Part shown: positions 26,401 through 39,400 of the stretch, piece after piece
Position numbering within the stretch: the stretch's first letter is position 1
Layout: every line of letters begins with the position of its first letter
Assembly: GCA_963281155.1 (NCBI GenBank)
Contig: CAUJLY010000006.1
Location: forward strand, 6,882,001 to 6,946,000
Source: Rhabditophanes sp. KR3021
Taxonomy: Eukaryota > Nematoda > Chromadorea > Rhabditida > Alloionematidae
Length of the DNA stretch: 64,000 nucleotides
Direction: 5' to 3'
Translations under genes and position numbers: made by a program
Notes under the pieces: generated by a model
The model's input: the letters and a program-made list of their open reading frames with translations, nothing else
The model's database searches: none
Told to the model about the DNA's origin: nothing

Positions 26401-28767
26401 AAGCAAGCATGAATGTGAATGCCATCAACCTTGTATGTAAGTGAACTTAAAATTAAATAATTAAAGATCAACATCATATACTTATTTTAGTGAAAGTGGC
26501 TATGAAGTATCCTTTTCGGCTGCTCGATGGCCGTCAGGGACATCCAAAGTTATGGAATGTGATGCTAGTAATGATCTGTGTATGGAAAAATACAAAAAAA
26601 ATGCTGCCATGATTCAAATATTTTATGAAGAACTTAATTTTGAAACACTAACTGAAAATCCAGCTTATACTCTGACTAGTGTTCTAGCAGATCTGGGTGG
26701 TCTCACAGGTTTATGGATTGGTGCTTCTGTTGTTTCGCTGCTAGAAATTATAGTTTTGGTTGTTTATTTAACTCAAGCATGGGTACAAAAGAAGAAGTTG
26801 TCATTGTAAGTAAAAATAATTTAACTGGTAATTATAAGATATTTTTAGTGCCCAAGCTCATCCATCTCATTTCAAAAGATCACCTACAACCCAATCTAAA
26901 AAATCTATTAAAAATCAAAGCATTGAGTCATTTTCTAAACATTCAGTTTTAGAAGAACTTGACGAGCCAGCTCCTTCGCCAATTCAACCAGAACAACAAT
27001 CTAACAAATCATCCACTGCCTATTATTTGCCACCAGGTGCCGAACTTCCTTGCATATGTTCATACAATGCGTATGGTCACATTGAATGTATGAGAGTGTT
27101 ATGTCCCGAACACGGATATCTTTTACGTTCAAAGGGAATTTGTGATGATGAGATGTATGATTATGATTGGGATGAGGAAGAAAGTGAAGTGGGCGAAGAA
27201 GAAGCGGAGAATATTGAATCTGGAAACAATTGCGAGCCACCGCCAGGTCAACATACGAAGATTGATGTTATTGATGAACTTCAGGAAGAAAGCACAGTAA
27301 CTAATAACGGGGCGCCAAGTAAATCACCTACTCAAAAGTCAAAATCATCTTTACACAGTGAACCAAACACCGATAAACAAACACCTACGAGAGATGTTGT
27401 GAGTGAAGACAAATCAAGCTCACCTCGAAAATTAGGCAGAATATTTACTGTAAATAGTGTTGAAGACATGTCCGGATCGAGTAAAGGAAGTACTCAAAAA
27501 CCAGGTAGTAAGGAAAGTCCAAAGGCATCTGCTCACTCTAAAAGTAATAGTGATTCAAAGGAAAAATCTCTATTACCTAAAAAAGTTTCCAAATCGAAAA
27601 GTCCCCAAAAATCAGACAAGTCTCGTAGTAGTTCACAATCATCTTCAAATAAGGATATATCTTCACTGGCCACAAGTCATTCATCTGTTGATTCTAAAAA
27701 ATCAAAAGGATCCCGTGTCTCATCTCATAACTCAAATTCGCCTTTATTGGGTTAAATAAAATTAATTTTATTAACACAAACTTTTTCATCGGTATGCTAC
27801 ATATTAACTATTATCTTTCAAGTTACGTTTTTCGATTTTATCATCCGTTTACCACGGGTTATTTTATGATGTATTTTAATAAATTTTTACCATCAAAAGT
27901 TACCTTTGTCAATTTATGAAATGTATCTGGGCCAATGACTATGTTCTGTAGACGGCTCATTCCATTTTTCTTCAAAATATATGTCCCGACCACGACACTT
28001 TCAAGATCCTTCTCCCATAAAATGTCTTTTGAATCTTTATCAATACATAAGAATTTGCCATCTATCGGCGTTGACAAATAAAAGTTAGGGTGGTACGGAT
28101 CAGGAGCCATGTCTGAAGTATAGTCGAAGTAAGTTGTATTCCAAACGGCATTGGAACTAGTATTTCGAACAGTTAACTGATATTCCGTTCTTCCCACAAA
28201 GACAATGTTATTATTGACAAGACACATTGAATTGTCTTTAGTTGGTTTTGTCATTGTTTCTACAGCAAGTCCGGTTTCAAAATCAATTGCCAGCCATTCG
28301 TCTTTCTTTGCACCTATAAATAGTTGTTAAAATGTACACGTCAAATTACAGTTTACCAGCAAATAATACGTTCTCTGTTGTTTTGCAGGGCGATTGTTGG
28401 ACTAATTGATGGATGGACGAACTAATTTTTTTTAAAGCATGCTCGCGGTAAAAGTACAATTGCCCATCTTGAGGATTTGGTAAAAAGATAAAATTTTTGT
28501 TTACACTTTTTGGAGTTTTAAGTAATGGGTGTTCTTTAAATTTCCATTTGACGTGGCCTGTTGTTGAATCTATAGCGGTCATGACACCGTCTAATGTAGA
28601 GACAAGAATCAGTGGAACATCACTGTCACTCTGAAAAGTATCAATTTTTTATTTTGTTACAAAAAGTTACAACTAACAATAAGAGCTAAGTCTGGATCAG
28701 CATTAACTTGATGTTCGGAATATTGCAGCAGTAAAAGAGTAAAAATAAATAGAAATATTGTTTTCAT
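20447..28767 (-). CDS. ire-1: IRE1: ER stress sensor kinase/endoribonuclease
   Basis: Four exons (28678-28767, 28357-28630, 27904-28313, 20447-22690), all phase-consistent, give about 1005 residues. IRE1 senses unfolded protein in the ER lumen and splices xbp-1 mRNA. Residues 1-23 are a signal peptide. The luminal domain is recognisable from LVSTLDGVMTAIDSTTGHVK, QLVQQSPCKTT, VGRTEYQLTV and WNTTYFDY, and continues into the last exon (LFIGKTNDATYAIPTI). One membrane helix lies near residues 430-449. The kinase domain begins near 515 (LGEGCHGTIVF), with the VAIKK lysine near 547, HRDLKPEN near 635-642 and DFG at 660. The KEN RNase follows (about 800-930), with the catalytic motif RNKKNHYRELP keeping the histidine and tyrosine. 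The third intron, 22691-27903, splits the luminal domain and contains an entire DEG/ENaC gene on the other strand. Upstream it faces membralin. Confidence 0.93.
23672..27755 (+). CDS. DEG/ENaC (degenerin-type) sodium channel subunit, nested in an ire-1 intron
   Basis: Eight exons (23672-24089, 24131-24387, 24438-24582, 24870-25552, 25615-25772, 25867-26436, 26491-26805, 26849-27755) join in phase to 1150 residues. The N-terminal ~140 residues are Ser/Arg/Asn-rich and disordered. The family gating motif HG occurs at 167-168 (TFHGICHA), then TM1 (about 182-202), the FPSVTLCNLNPY segment, a large cysteine-rich ectodomain, the pre-TM2 block CECHQPC..ESGYEVSFSAARWP, and TM2 (about 814-838) with the GAS selectivity filter at 821-823. 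A possible furin-type site RAKRE and Thr-rich insertions (TTTTTTTTQAP) lie in the ectodomain. The cytosolic tail is about 310 residues: a Cys-containing segment (PCICSYNAYGHIECMRVLCP), an acidic run, then a long Ser/Lys-rich region. I cannot assign a C. elegans orthologue. Its subunits would form amiloride-sensitive or mechanically gated channels. Confidence 0.9.
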
Positions 28768-29453
28768 TTCATTAAAAAGGATGAGTATGTATTCCTAAAC
28801 AAAGAAACCTTAGTAAGATGTTGTATCTTAGATGATAAGCTTAGGTTTTTGTAATTTTTAATTAGATATCACGGTGCATCCATAAAAAGAAGTGACACAT
28901 CTATTTGCGAATAATCTTAGGACGATAAACCTGTACACATTGTTCCAAGGATAGACATGCAAAGTTATGCTGCACTAATATTAATATTGAGGACTGGTTT
29001 GCCATTTTGTTAATCATTTAAACATGCTTTGAGATCTAATGTTTCCCGATCATTTTATATTAAAGATGTGTATATTTTGATGGTAAATTGATGTCTATTG
29101 TTTCAATTTGTTAGGTTGCCACTTTTATTTTGATTCTTGTAAACTTTCAAACTACCTACTTTTCAATATGATTTAGATACATAACAAATAAATAAACACA
29201 CTTGTATAACATCCTTCGGTATAGATATTCATCGTAATTTAAAGAACATCAACTATCACTTTTCATTGGTATTATATAATTAAATAAATGTTGTGTCTGG
29301 TTTCACTTTTCATAGATATATCAGCAAAGTCGTCTTCACTCTATCAATATTTTGTTCTTTTTCCTATACATACATGTATATTTATCAATTAAACAATTGA
29401 CTATTAAGAGTATCTGTTAAATTTTTCATCACATATCTTACTACTTATAGAGC
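28768..29453. promoter_or_regulatory. Shared upstream region of ire-1 (-) and membralin (+)
   Basis: About 690 bp separate the start codons of two divergently transcribed genes. No coding frame is present. It must hold both promoters and 5' UTRs. Both products act in ER protein quality control, so shared control is plausible. I did not identify a specific transcription-factor site that I would defend. Confidence 0.45.
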
Positions 29454-31445
<1,992 letters not shown>

Positions 31446-32336
31446 ATGAAGTATCCTCTATCCAAAAAATCAAAGTGATGTACAATAAAAAAACGCAATA
31501 TATTGTTTGCAAAAACGTTTAATCAAATAATATCTATTCAGATAAGTATATCAAGTTTGTATATATGACAGTATTTGTGTATATCTTTTTGTTTTAAAAT
31601 GCTTAAACAAACGGCAATTATATCATATTAATGCAGGCAGTAGCCATATATTTTTTAATTATTATAAATAAATATTATTTTTTATCTAATTATTGGAGTT
31701 TTAATTGATTAAAAATAATAATTACGTTAATTGTGCATAATTGAAATTTATTCACACATAGTTGAGAGATCAAAGAAGTGCAATCAAATATCATTATAAT
31801 TGCGACATATTACTTTGTAATTCATCAAATAAATCAAAGCTACATTTTTATCAATAAATTCATGTGAAAAATAATGAGAATGCCAAGAAGGTAGTGACTT
31901 ATCAAGAAACATAAATGGTCTTCTTTATATGGATTAATGAAACGAATTTGAACCCATACAACATTAAATTGCAAATGCTATACTTAGGCAATATTTTCAT
32001 AACTACTGGCAATAAATATGAGTTCTTGCAAATTACCAACTTTCAGCTAGTTATTTTTATTGAGGATGGCAAAAAAGAAATGATAGTCCAAACTTATTAT
32101 AAAGAAAATGTTCAGGCCCAAAAATTAAACAAAATTGCGTTTTCAAATTATGCCAATTTGTTCTCACAATAAATAACTCTTTATTTAATATATGGATATG
32201 TAAATGTTCCTGAGTAATATCCGTGATATGTTTCAAGATAATATTTAAAATGATGTCTAAATAGTTAAACTAATTTCTTTGTTTATGATGATACAATTAC
32301 GATAACTCTTTACTTAAAAAAATAAAACGAGAAAAA
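31446..32336. other. Intergenic region, no confident gene
   Basis: About 890 bp between membralin and the tRNA. An 85-codon frame at 31915-32172 is open but has no recognisable domain, signal peptide or splice signals, so I do not call it. The rest is AT-rich, including T/A runs consistent with the membralin 3' UTR. Confidence 0.35.
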
Positions 32337-32337
32337 A
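32331..32337 (-). terminator. RNA polymerase III oligo-T terminator of tRNA-Gln
   Basis: Immediately after the acceptor stem the minus strand reads six T in a row followed by C, which is sufficient for polymerase III termination. Confidence 0.8.
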
Positions 32338-32408
32338 GGTTCCACCGAGATTTGAACTCGGGTCGCAGGATTCAAAGTCCTGAGTGCTAACCGCTACACC
32401 ATGGAACC
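32337..32408 (-). tRNA. tRNA-Gln (anticodon UUG)
   Basis: On the minus strand the sequence folds as a standard 72-base cloverleaf. The acceptor stem is GGTTCCA/TGGAACC, the D arm carries the A box TGGTGTAGCGGTTAGCA, the anticodon arm is CAGGA-CTTTGAA-TCCTG giving anticodon TTG, and the T arm carries the B box GAGTTCAAATCTC. There is no intron. The discriminator base is T, and it begins a run of six T that would serve as the RNA polymerase III terminator. Internal promoters are intact, so it should be functional. Confidence 0.95.
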
Positions 32409-33494
32409 GTGTAGTTAAAAATGGTTTGACCCTCGATATCTGTTTACTTCTTGTATTTGTAGTATTGCTTGTTTAATAGCAATAAACTGATACATCATTC
32501 AGTTCCAAATTAATATATTTTTTATCATCTTATCAAATAATAGTTGATAGTTGAAAATTAAATATCAATTATAAATATACTACTTTGCAATTCATCAAAT
32601 AATTATTTATGCGACAATCAACAAAAGGAAGTTAATAAATAGAAAATATTAGAGACCTTTGCAAGCCTCGTTCCAAAATTTGCTAACAGAATTCTCATAG
32701 AATCCTGAACGCATACTAACCTCAAACTGGGTTTTTTAAACCGTCTTAGTCATTTTTAGTCAGCTACTTATACCCACGAATGTGAAAATCGGAAGTAGGA
32801 CATCGTACTTAATACTATCAAATTACAGATATGTATTTACATATGTCGAAATAAACTTAAATACGCATTTTCCCAAAAAGGCAGAATCAACAGCTTTCTG
32901 TTGGCCTTAATATTCTAAATATCAACTAGCCTGTTTTACATATTCTAAAAATTTGAAAAACTTTAAATGATAATCAAAGTACTACAATTTGTATTAGAAT
33001 TTATTTTTTTGTTTTCAAACTAAATCATTCAACCAATCACAGAAAATATGTAATCAAGGATAGAATATGTTTTCATTGTTCAATTAATAATTTGAATTCG
33101 GAGTGAAAATTGATGCAAGGCATAATATTGAAAAGTAGGTATTAACAATTATACGTAATTTTTTGTTAATTAAACGCATCAACATAATTTGTTTATACTA
33201 TTATTAAATTATTAACAAGCTGAACAGCTAAAATATATTTATAAAATTGGAAAAACTGATAAAATTTAATATGATTATGATGATATATAATATGCATTGA
33301 TAATAAGTACTTTCCTGTAGCTACTTCGGGATTCAACATCCACAACGTAAATAATATGCTGTCAAAATGTGGCCATAGACAATTTATAGTTAGTTTGTAA
33401 TGTATGAAAGAAAATAATTGCGGCGATTTTTTAATAAATGAATGTATTTTGGCGGTTTGTAGAACCTATCACAATATTTACTTCTTCATGTGAC

Positions 33495-36400
33495 TTATTT
33501 TTTATTGGTTTCTTTCATACTTGTACGTGCATAGGAAGAACGACTTTTTACTTGGCTTGTTTCAGCTTGTGATGTGGATGGGGAACTAGCTGACAATTCA
33601 CCGCTTTTTTCTCTATCGCTTTCTTCACCAGAAAGCTGATACTCCGGTGTACTATTATAGTAATGAAGCATTAGATCGTACAAATATTTGTACTCATCCT
33701 AAATAAATTAAAAAATTAAAAATATTAAAACAATAATTACAAACCTTAATATCTATCAATTGCGGTCGATTGATGCGGATCATTTTCACAGCATGGAAAA
33801 CATCAATTTCCCTATCCATTTCCATTTGGTCAATGCAAACATTAGCGGCTATAAAAATTCCACAACGACTATATCCGTTATGAGATAGTACGATAGTTGG
33901 CTTGGTTTCAGGCCTGTCAGGCGCTCTTTTCTTCCATGATCTAGCCATACGCATGGCATCAATCAGTTTGGATGTGGACATTGGTATTTTGTTTTCAATT
34001 GGCCACATCGTAACTGAAATAATGCAGCAAACTTTTACTTCTGCTTCCATTTGAGCTTGTGATGCTCCTGATGCCATAATTTCTGATATCATAAATGTCT
34101 AAAATTAAATAGGCGCGTTAATGATGTAAAAATAAAGGTGATAGTATGGTCAACAAAAGGGAAATGACGTTATTTGAGAAAGAGAAAAGTTATTTTTTAA
34201 GTAAAGCGAAGGGAGTTTAAAATAAAAGAAAGGGGATAAAAATGATAAGGGTATGTTTAACACAAAATCAGACCAATTTTTGAATTTGTTTGGAACCATC
34301 ACCGTTTGCATTTGCTCTAGATACATTCAACAATTTGGCAACATCACTATAACCTCTCTAAAAAGGACAAAACAATGGACATATTAAAAATGTTAACAAA
34401 GTCAAAGACATATTTATATAGACAAGACAAATAATAATTCAACAACATTAAAAATGAATTAATTTACAAGTACTTTTTAATGGACAAGGATTCAAGAACA
34501 AATTGGAGAGACGAAGAGTAGATTCAAAGGATAAGTATCAACCTTAAACAAGTAGTCATCTTAAATAATCACCTCTTTTTCAAATTGCTCTAAAGTTTTT
34601 GAAATTTTCTTAGTTTGAACTTTATTAAAGTTAATAGCTATCCCAAGCTTTCTGAAGTGAGCTCGGTTAAAATTCATATGATGATTGGAAAATTGAGAAT
34701 TCCCATCATTACTATAACAATCGTCTCCGAAACTCATTTGAGAATTGTTTTCACCTGACCAAAAACGACCCCAATAAATTTTTTTACGTCTAAAGGAGTC
34801 CCCTGCACTAGTAATAGTACTGGATTTTTTGCAATTGGCCTCATGTTGTTTAATGTAATCTTTGACTGAAGGCCTTTTTATTATTTTTTTCTTAAGTGGT
34901 AAGTATTTGCGTATATTATGTGGAAGATCTTCTATAACTCGATTATTTTCTTCAGGCGATATCATTGTGTTTTCGGTCGAAAATAGAAAGAAAGAGACAT
35001 GAAGATAGCATATTTAAAAATATAACAATAGCTTAGGAGTTACAACATCTTTTTAAATAATATGAAGTTATTAAAAACAAATAATTAATTGTAATTGTAT
35101 TAATATGAAGTTACTATGTTGTGTAAATGTAAAAATACTCTTTTTAATTTTAAAAGCAACTTACTTTTTTCATGATTTTTACCATGTGGGAAGTCATGCC
35201 TGGGTATTGTTGGAAATTAATTAATTCAACTACAAATGGCCCGTAATTCTGTTTTCCCTTATTATGAATAAATGAAGGGTAACTTTTGGTGCCTGGTTGA
35301 TTTGTTAAGTTAATGACAGTGTGGCAACTATGATCAAATATTAATGTCCAGAAACTGTCGACTGTTTGTGATTTTGGCCATTCAGTTACGATATACTCGG
35401 ACTTTCTTGTGTAGCCATCTACTTCGACTGCATTTATGTAAGTGTAATCTTTGCTTTCGCCATGTAATGTTTGTAGGTATGGACGAGCATGGTCAGGTGG
35501 TACAACCATCACATCTCTATTTTTTCCTCTGTTTTCAAGTCGATGTCCTCCTGCGCAGTCACCTATTCTTAAGGTCGGTGTTAACATAGCCAACAGTTTA
35601 TTTTCATGTGTATCTTGAAATTGTTATGTTATTAATGATTGTTTTGGAAATTAAATAAATTATGTTTATTATTAATCTTATTATGTATATTTTGCAATCT
35701 TTTAAAAATTTAAGCCACCAAAGATGCTTTGCCCAAACTATCATGGTTAAGACAATCTTACTTCAAAATTTGCGTACATCATGCCTTAAAGATGTTTTGT
35801 CATCTCATTCTTATCATAACGAAAGTAATACGCGAGCATGAAGCGATTATTTACCAAACCACACCATTGTCTAAAATATGCATTATTGTCGGTACTCAAG
35901 GGCTCACTAATCTTGACATGGGAACTGAAAGTTGTGAATTTTCCAATCTACTCACCCTTGATCAGATCAAGCAATTAGGATGTTATTTCAAGGAATTATT
36001 GGATAAATCAGATGAAGACCATGACATTGAAGAGCCAACAGTAATTCTATCTAAGAAACAAACTACATTTGCATGTGATGAATGTGATTATGTGTTTAAC
36101 TCTAAGAAAGACCTAAAAGAACATGAGGGAAAATGGTCATTCGGTAGAAATTTGCTGTAGGTGGTGCCGAAGAGTCCTGTCCAATTTCGGAGGATTGTCT
36201 ACGCATTATCAAGAAAGGGGATGTAAACAATTGTTTGAAAAAATTCTCGAATTCAGCAAAGATTTCAAGCCAATGGATACTCTTCTAAAAGTCTGGCCAG
36301 ACATGGACAACATTAATGCTCAAACTCTTGCATATGTGTACCTTTTCCAAAGCTCCACATCTTTCCAATAGAATGAAGCATCACTTCTCCGAATACAACT

Positions 36401-39400
36401 TCAATGTCAAAGGTAATCGTGTCCTTTCCAAGAAGCAACAAAGGATGAAGGAAATCAACGACACAAAGAAAGACAATACTTCTAAGTATTCAACCATTGT
36501 TGTGAAGATGAAGGTACCTACAAAGAATTGGCAGAAAACTTAGAGTATGTATTGACTAATTACTTTGGCAAGCACGTCACGAACGTCGATCATGGTAAAT
36601 GTACCTTCGAGGAAGTATACATGCTCTCTCCATCTAATGCCAAATTAATTGGTCATTTTTTGATCGAAAGAATGTTTGCACTCAAAAATGTAGTTGCCAT
36701 CAAATTTTAGCCATATTTATATTTCCTAATAATATATTTTGTTTACCCTGGGTTTCCATTTGTTGTCTGCTCTTTTTGTTTTTATAAGAGTTGGTTCGAT
36801 CTTTCAATTCCCGTAAAGGAATAGGTTCCAAATTGCAGAGAACTGTTTCGCAAATAACTTCGTAAATAAATTCATACTGTTCTTTTGTGTCAATTAAATG
36901 ATGGCGGGAATTTACTAAAGTCTTCGCATACTCAAATGGATCCAGCTGACCAGTTTTCTTCAACAGTTCTAAATTCGCATCCAGAGATAAAAATGCACCG
37001 CTTCTTCCACCACCATTACTAAAATGAGTAATTATTTATAAACGCATTCATTTAGGAACATTTTTTTATTCAATTTTATAATGAAAACACAAACAACCAA
37101 TTACTTATTCAAACATAAATTTCCTTTCATACAATTTTATAATCGAACAAAGCAATGCAAACTTGAAATGTATCAACTTTTACCATCTAATTAACTAAAT
37201 AATAAAAAGATCAATTATTTTTTAATTTAAATTAAATGGTTGCAAAGCAGATTAAATGAAACCATACACACTCTTTCAGTAGGGATGATATCTACAAACA
37301 TGTATAAAAGGGTCGTAACTATAGCAAATGTTTCCACCAACTCTGTAAAAATAAGAAACCTTTCTTTTGGAAAAGATAATTGAGTCACGCAGATTGTAAG
37401 GTAAATGGTTGTTTTGCAACTATTACATTAAATATTTGTATTTTTTGTATGAAAACAAAAAGATTAAGAAAGTTTTACAGTGGTCACACTCTTTGTAAAG
37501 AAATTGCGCTTGTTCAGTCAGAATTGTATTAGTCAAATGATGCTACTACCACTCATGTATAGTCAAGGAGAAGCAAATTAAAGATAAGAACGGGAAAAGA
37601 AATGAGTTCTTTTTATACTAATCAGCAGATTTCTTTTTGTGCTTCTAAAAGGTTAACAAAAATGCTAATAATAATTTGGTGATAATTGTTTCTTAATAGA
37701 TCACACCAATTTCCTTTTAAGTAATCGTTTGTTTCTTATTTTAGCCAGAACAAAGTTTTTCATCTTTTGCAACTATTCATTTTTTGGTACTTTTTTAGGT
37801 TACCCAAAAAACTTCCTCGTATCAAAAACAGCCGAAGAAGCTTATATTTAACAGTTGCATTTCGTTGATGACATCTAATCATCATGTATCGTTGCTTCTC
37901 TTCGCCTATACATAAAATCTACTATTTGGTTAAGCTAATTCTAATATTTTATCAAATTTTTCCATCATCTCCTTATTCATCAACTACAACAGCCATAAAT
38001 TTATCTGGTAACTTTATTGTGTTTCAACAAGCTTCATTATACACTACTATTTTTTAATTTAATGCATGTAGACAATGTGTGATATTAATACATATAAATA
38101 TGTAGACTTATTTCACAACAGCAAACAATAACAACTACGCCAAAATGAATTTTGCAACTAACATATTTGTGACTTTATCTACCCTAAATCTTATCATATA
38201 TCTTCAAGTCAATGTTTTATATTTTATTTTTAGCAGAATCTCTTCCTCCGATTGATCAAATAAACTCAAAGCAAGAAATAATATCACTTGGCAGGTCTTT
38301 TACTCATAAAATAGTAAAAAGAGAAAGTGCCTTCGAATTGGCTAGGTTAGAATCGGAGATGGAATCAAAAGAAGAGCGTGAAAATTCGCTTCGGGCAATT
38401 AGTTTAGGTAAACACTTTTTCATAAGTTTTATGCGTTAAGTTGATACTTTATATCAAATTACACATTCGTTTCAGGTATCCATTCGAAAAGAGATGAAAC
38501 ATTCCAAGATAAAAAATGTCAAGAAAAATGTAATGAAAGGCTGAGAAGTGGTTTGGATATGGTCAAGGCACATTCTTCCTTCGGAAGCATCGGAGTACCT
38601 TCTGTTGTTGATGAAGATGATCTAGATATGTATTGCAAACTAGATGGTGATCATGATACATGTCTTCGAGATTGTGGTTTTGATATTCAATTTAATATGC
38701 GTGATTATGTTTGCGTTGAGAATCGCTTAGAAATGATATACAATCTACCATGCTACGTCATTTCTTCCCCTTATCTTAAAAGATCTTGTGGCACTAGCCA
38801 TTGTGGCCCATACAATGAGCTATCAATTACTATTCCTGGCTTTGCACACCGTTGTCGCACTCTTCTATGTGACTTAAATTGCATTAAAAGGGTTCTAACT
38901 AAGAGGTGTGGATTTTCAGAAGGAACGCGAGCATTGCAATTTCTCATAAAACATACTAAGTCGCAGGTATTATCATGGCTCAAAAGCGTAGCTAAGGAAC
39001 GTCAAGATGGATCAAATGTCGAAGATATAATTCCGCACTCGTGTGCACGAATTTTTTGTCCTAATTTCAATACTAGTGAATGTACATAACGAATACAATC
39101 AAATGTATCTCTTATGTAATACATCCACCAGCAATTTACTTTCTTAACTATGTCTCTGTTATGTAATAATATTAATTTTGTACCAATAAATTGTATATAT
39201 TTAAGGTGTAATACAATTTCATATACTTACCTGCAATGAACAAGCATCGGGGCATCAGTGTCATTATTGTCTACAAATTGGCGAACACGACGCCTTAATT
39301 CGATGAAAGCAGAAATATATGGGAAGCTATCTAGTTCCCATTCTGTAAAGTGAAAATGTTTAACGATTCTTGTTTCTTCGCCCTTAATCTCATTAAAGGT

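Noticed and set aside
31915..32172. 85-codon plus-strand frame downstream of membralin
   Set aside because: No domain, no regulatory or splice context; length is within chance expectation at this base composition.
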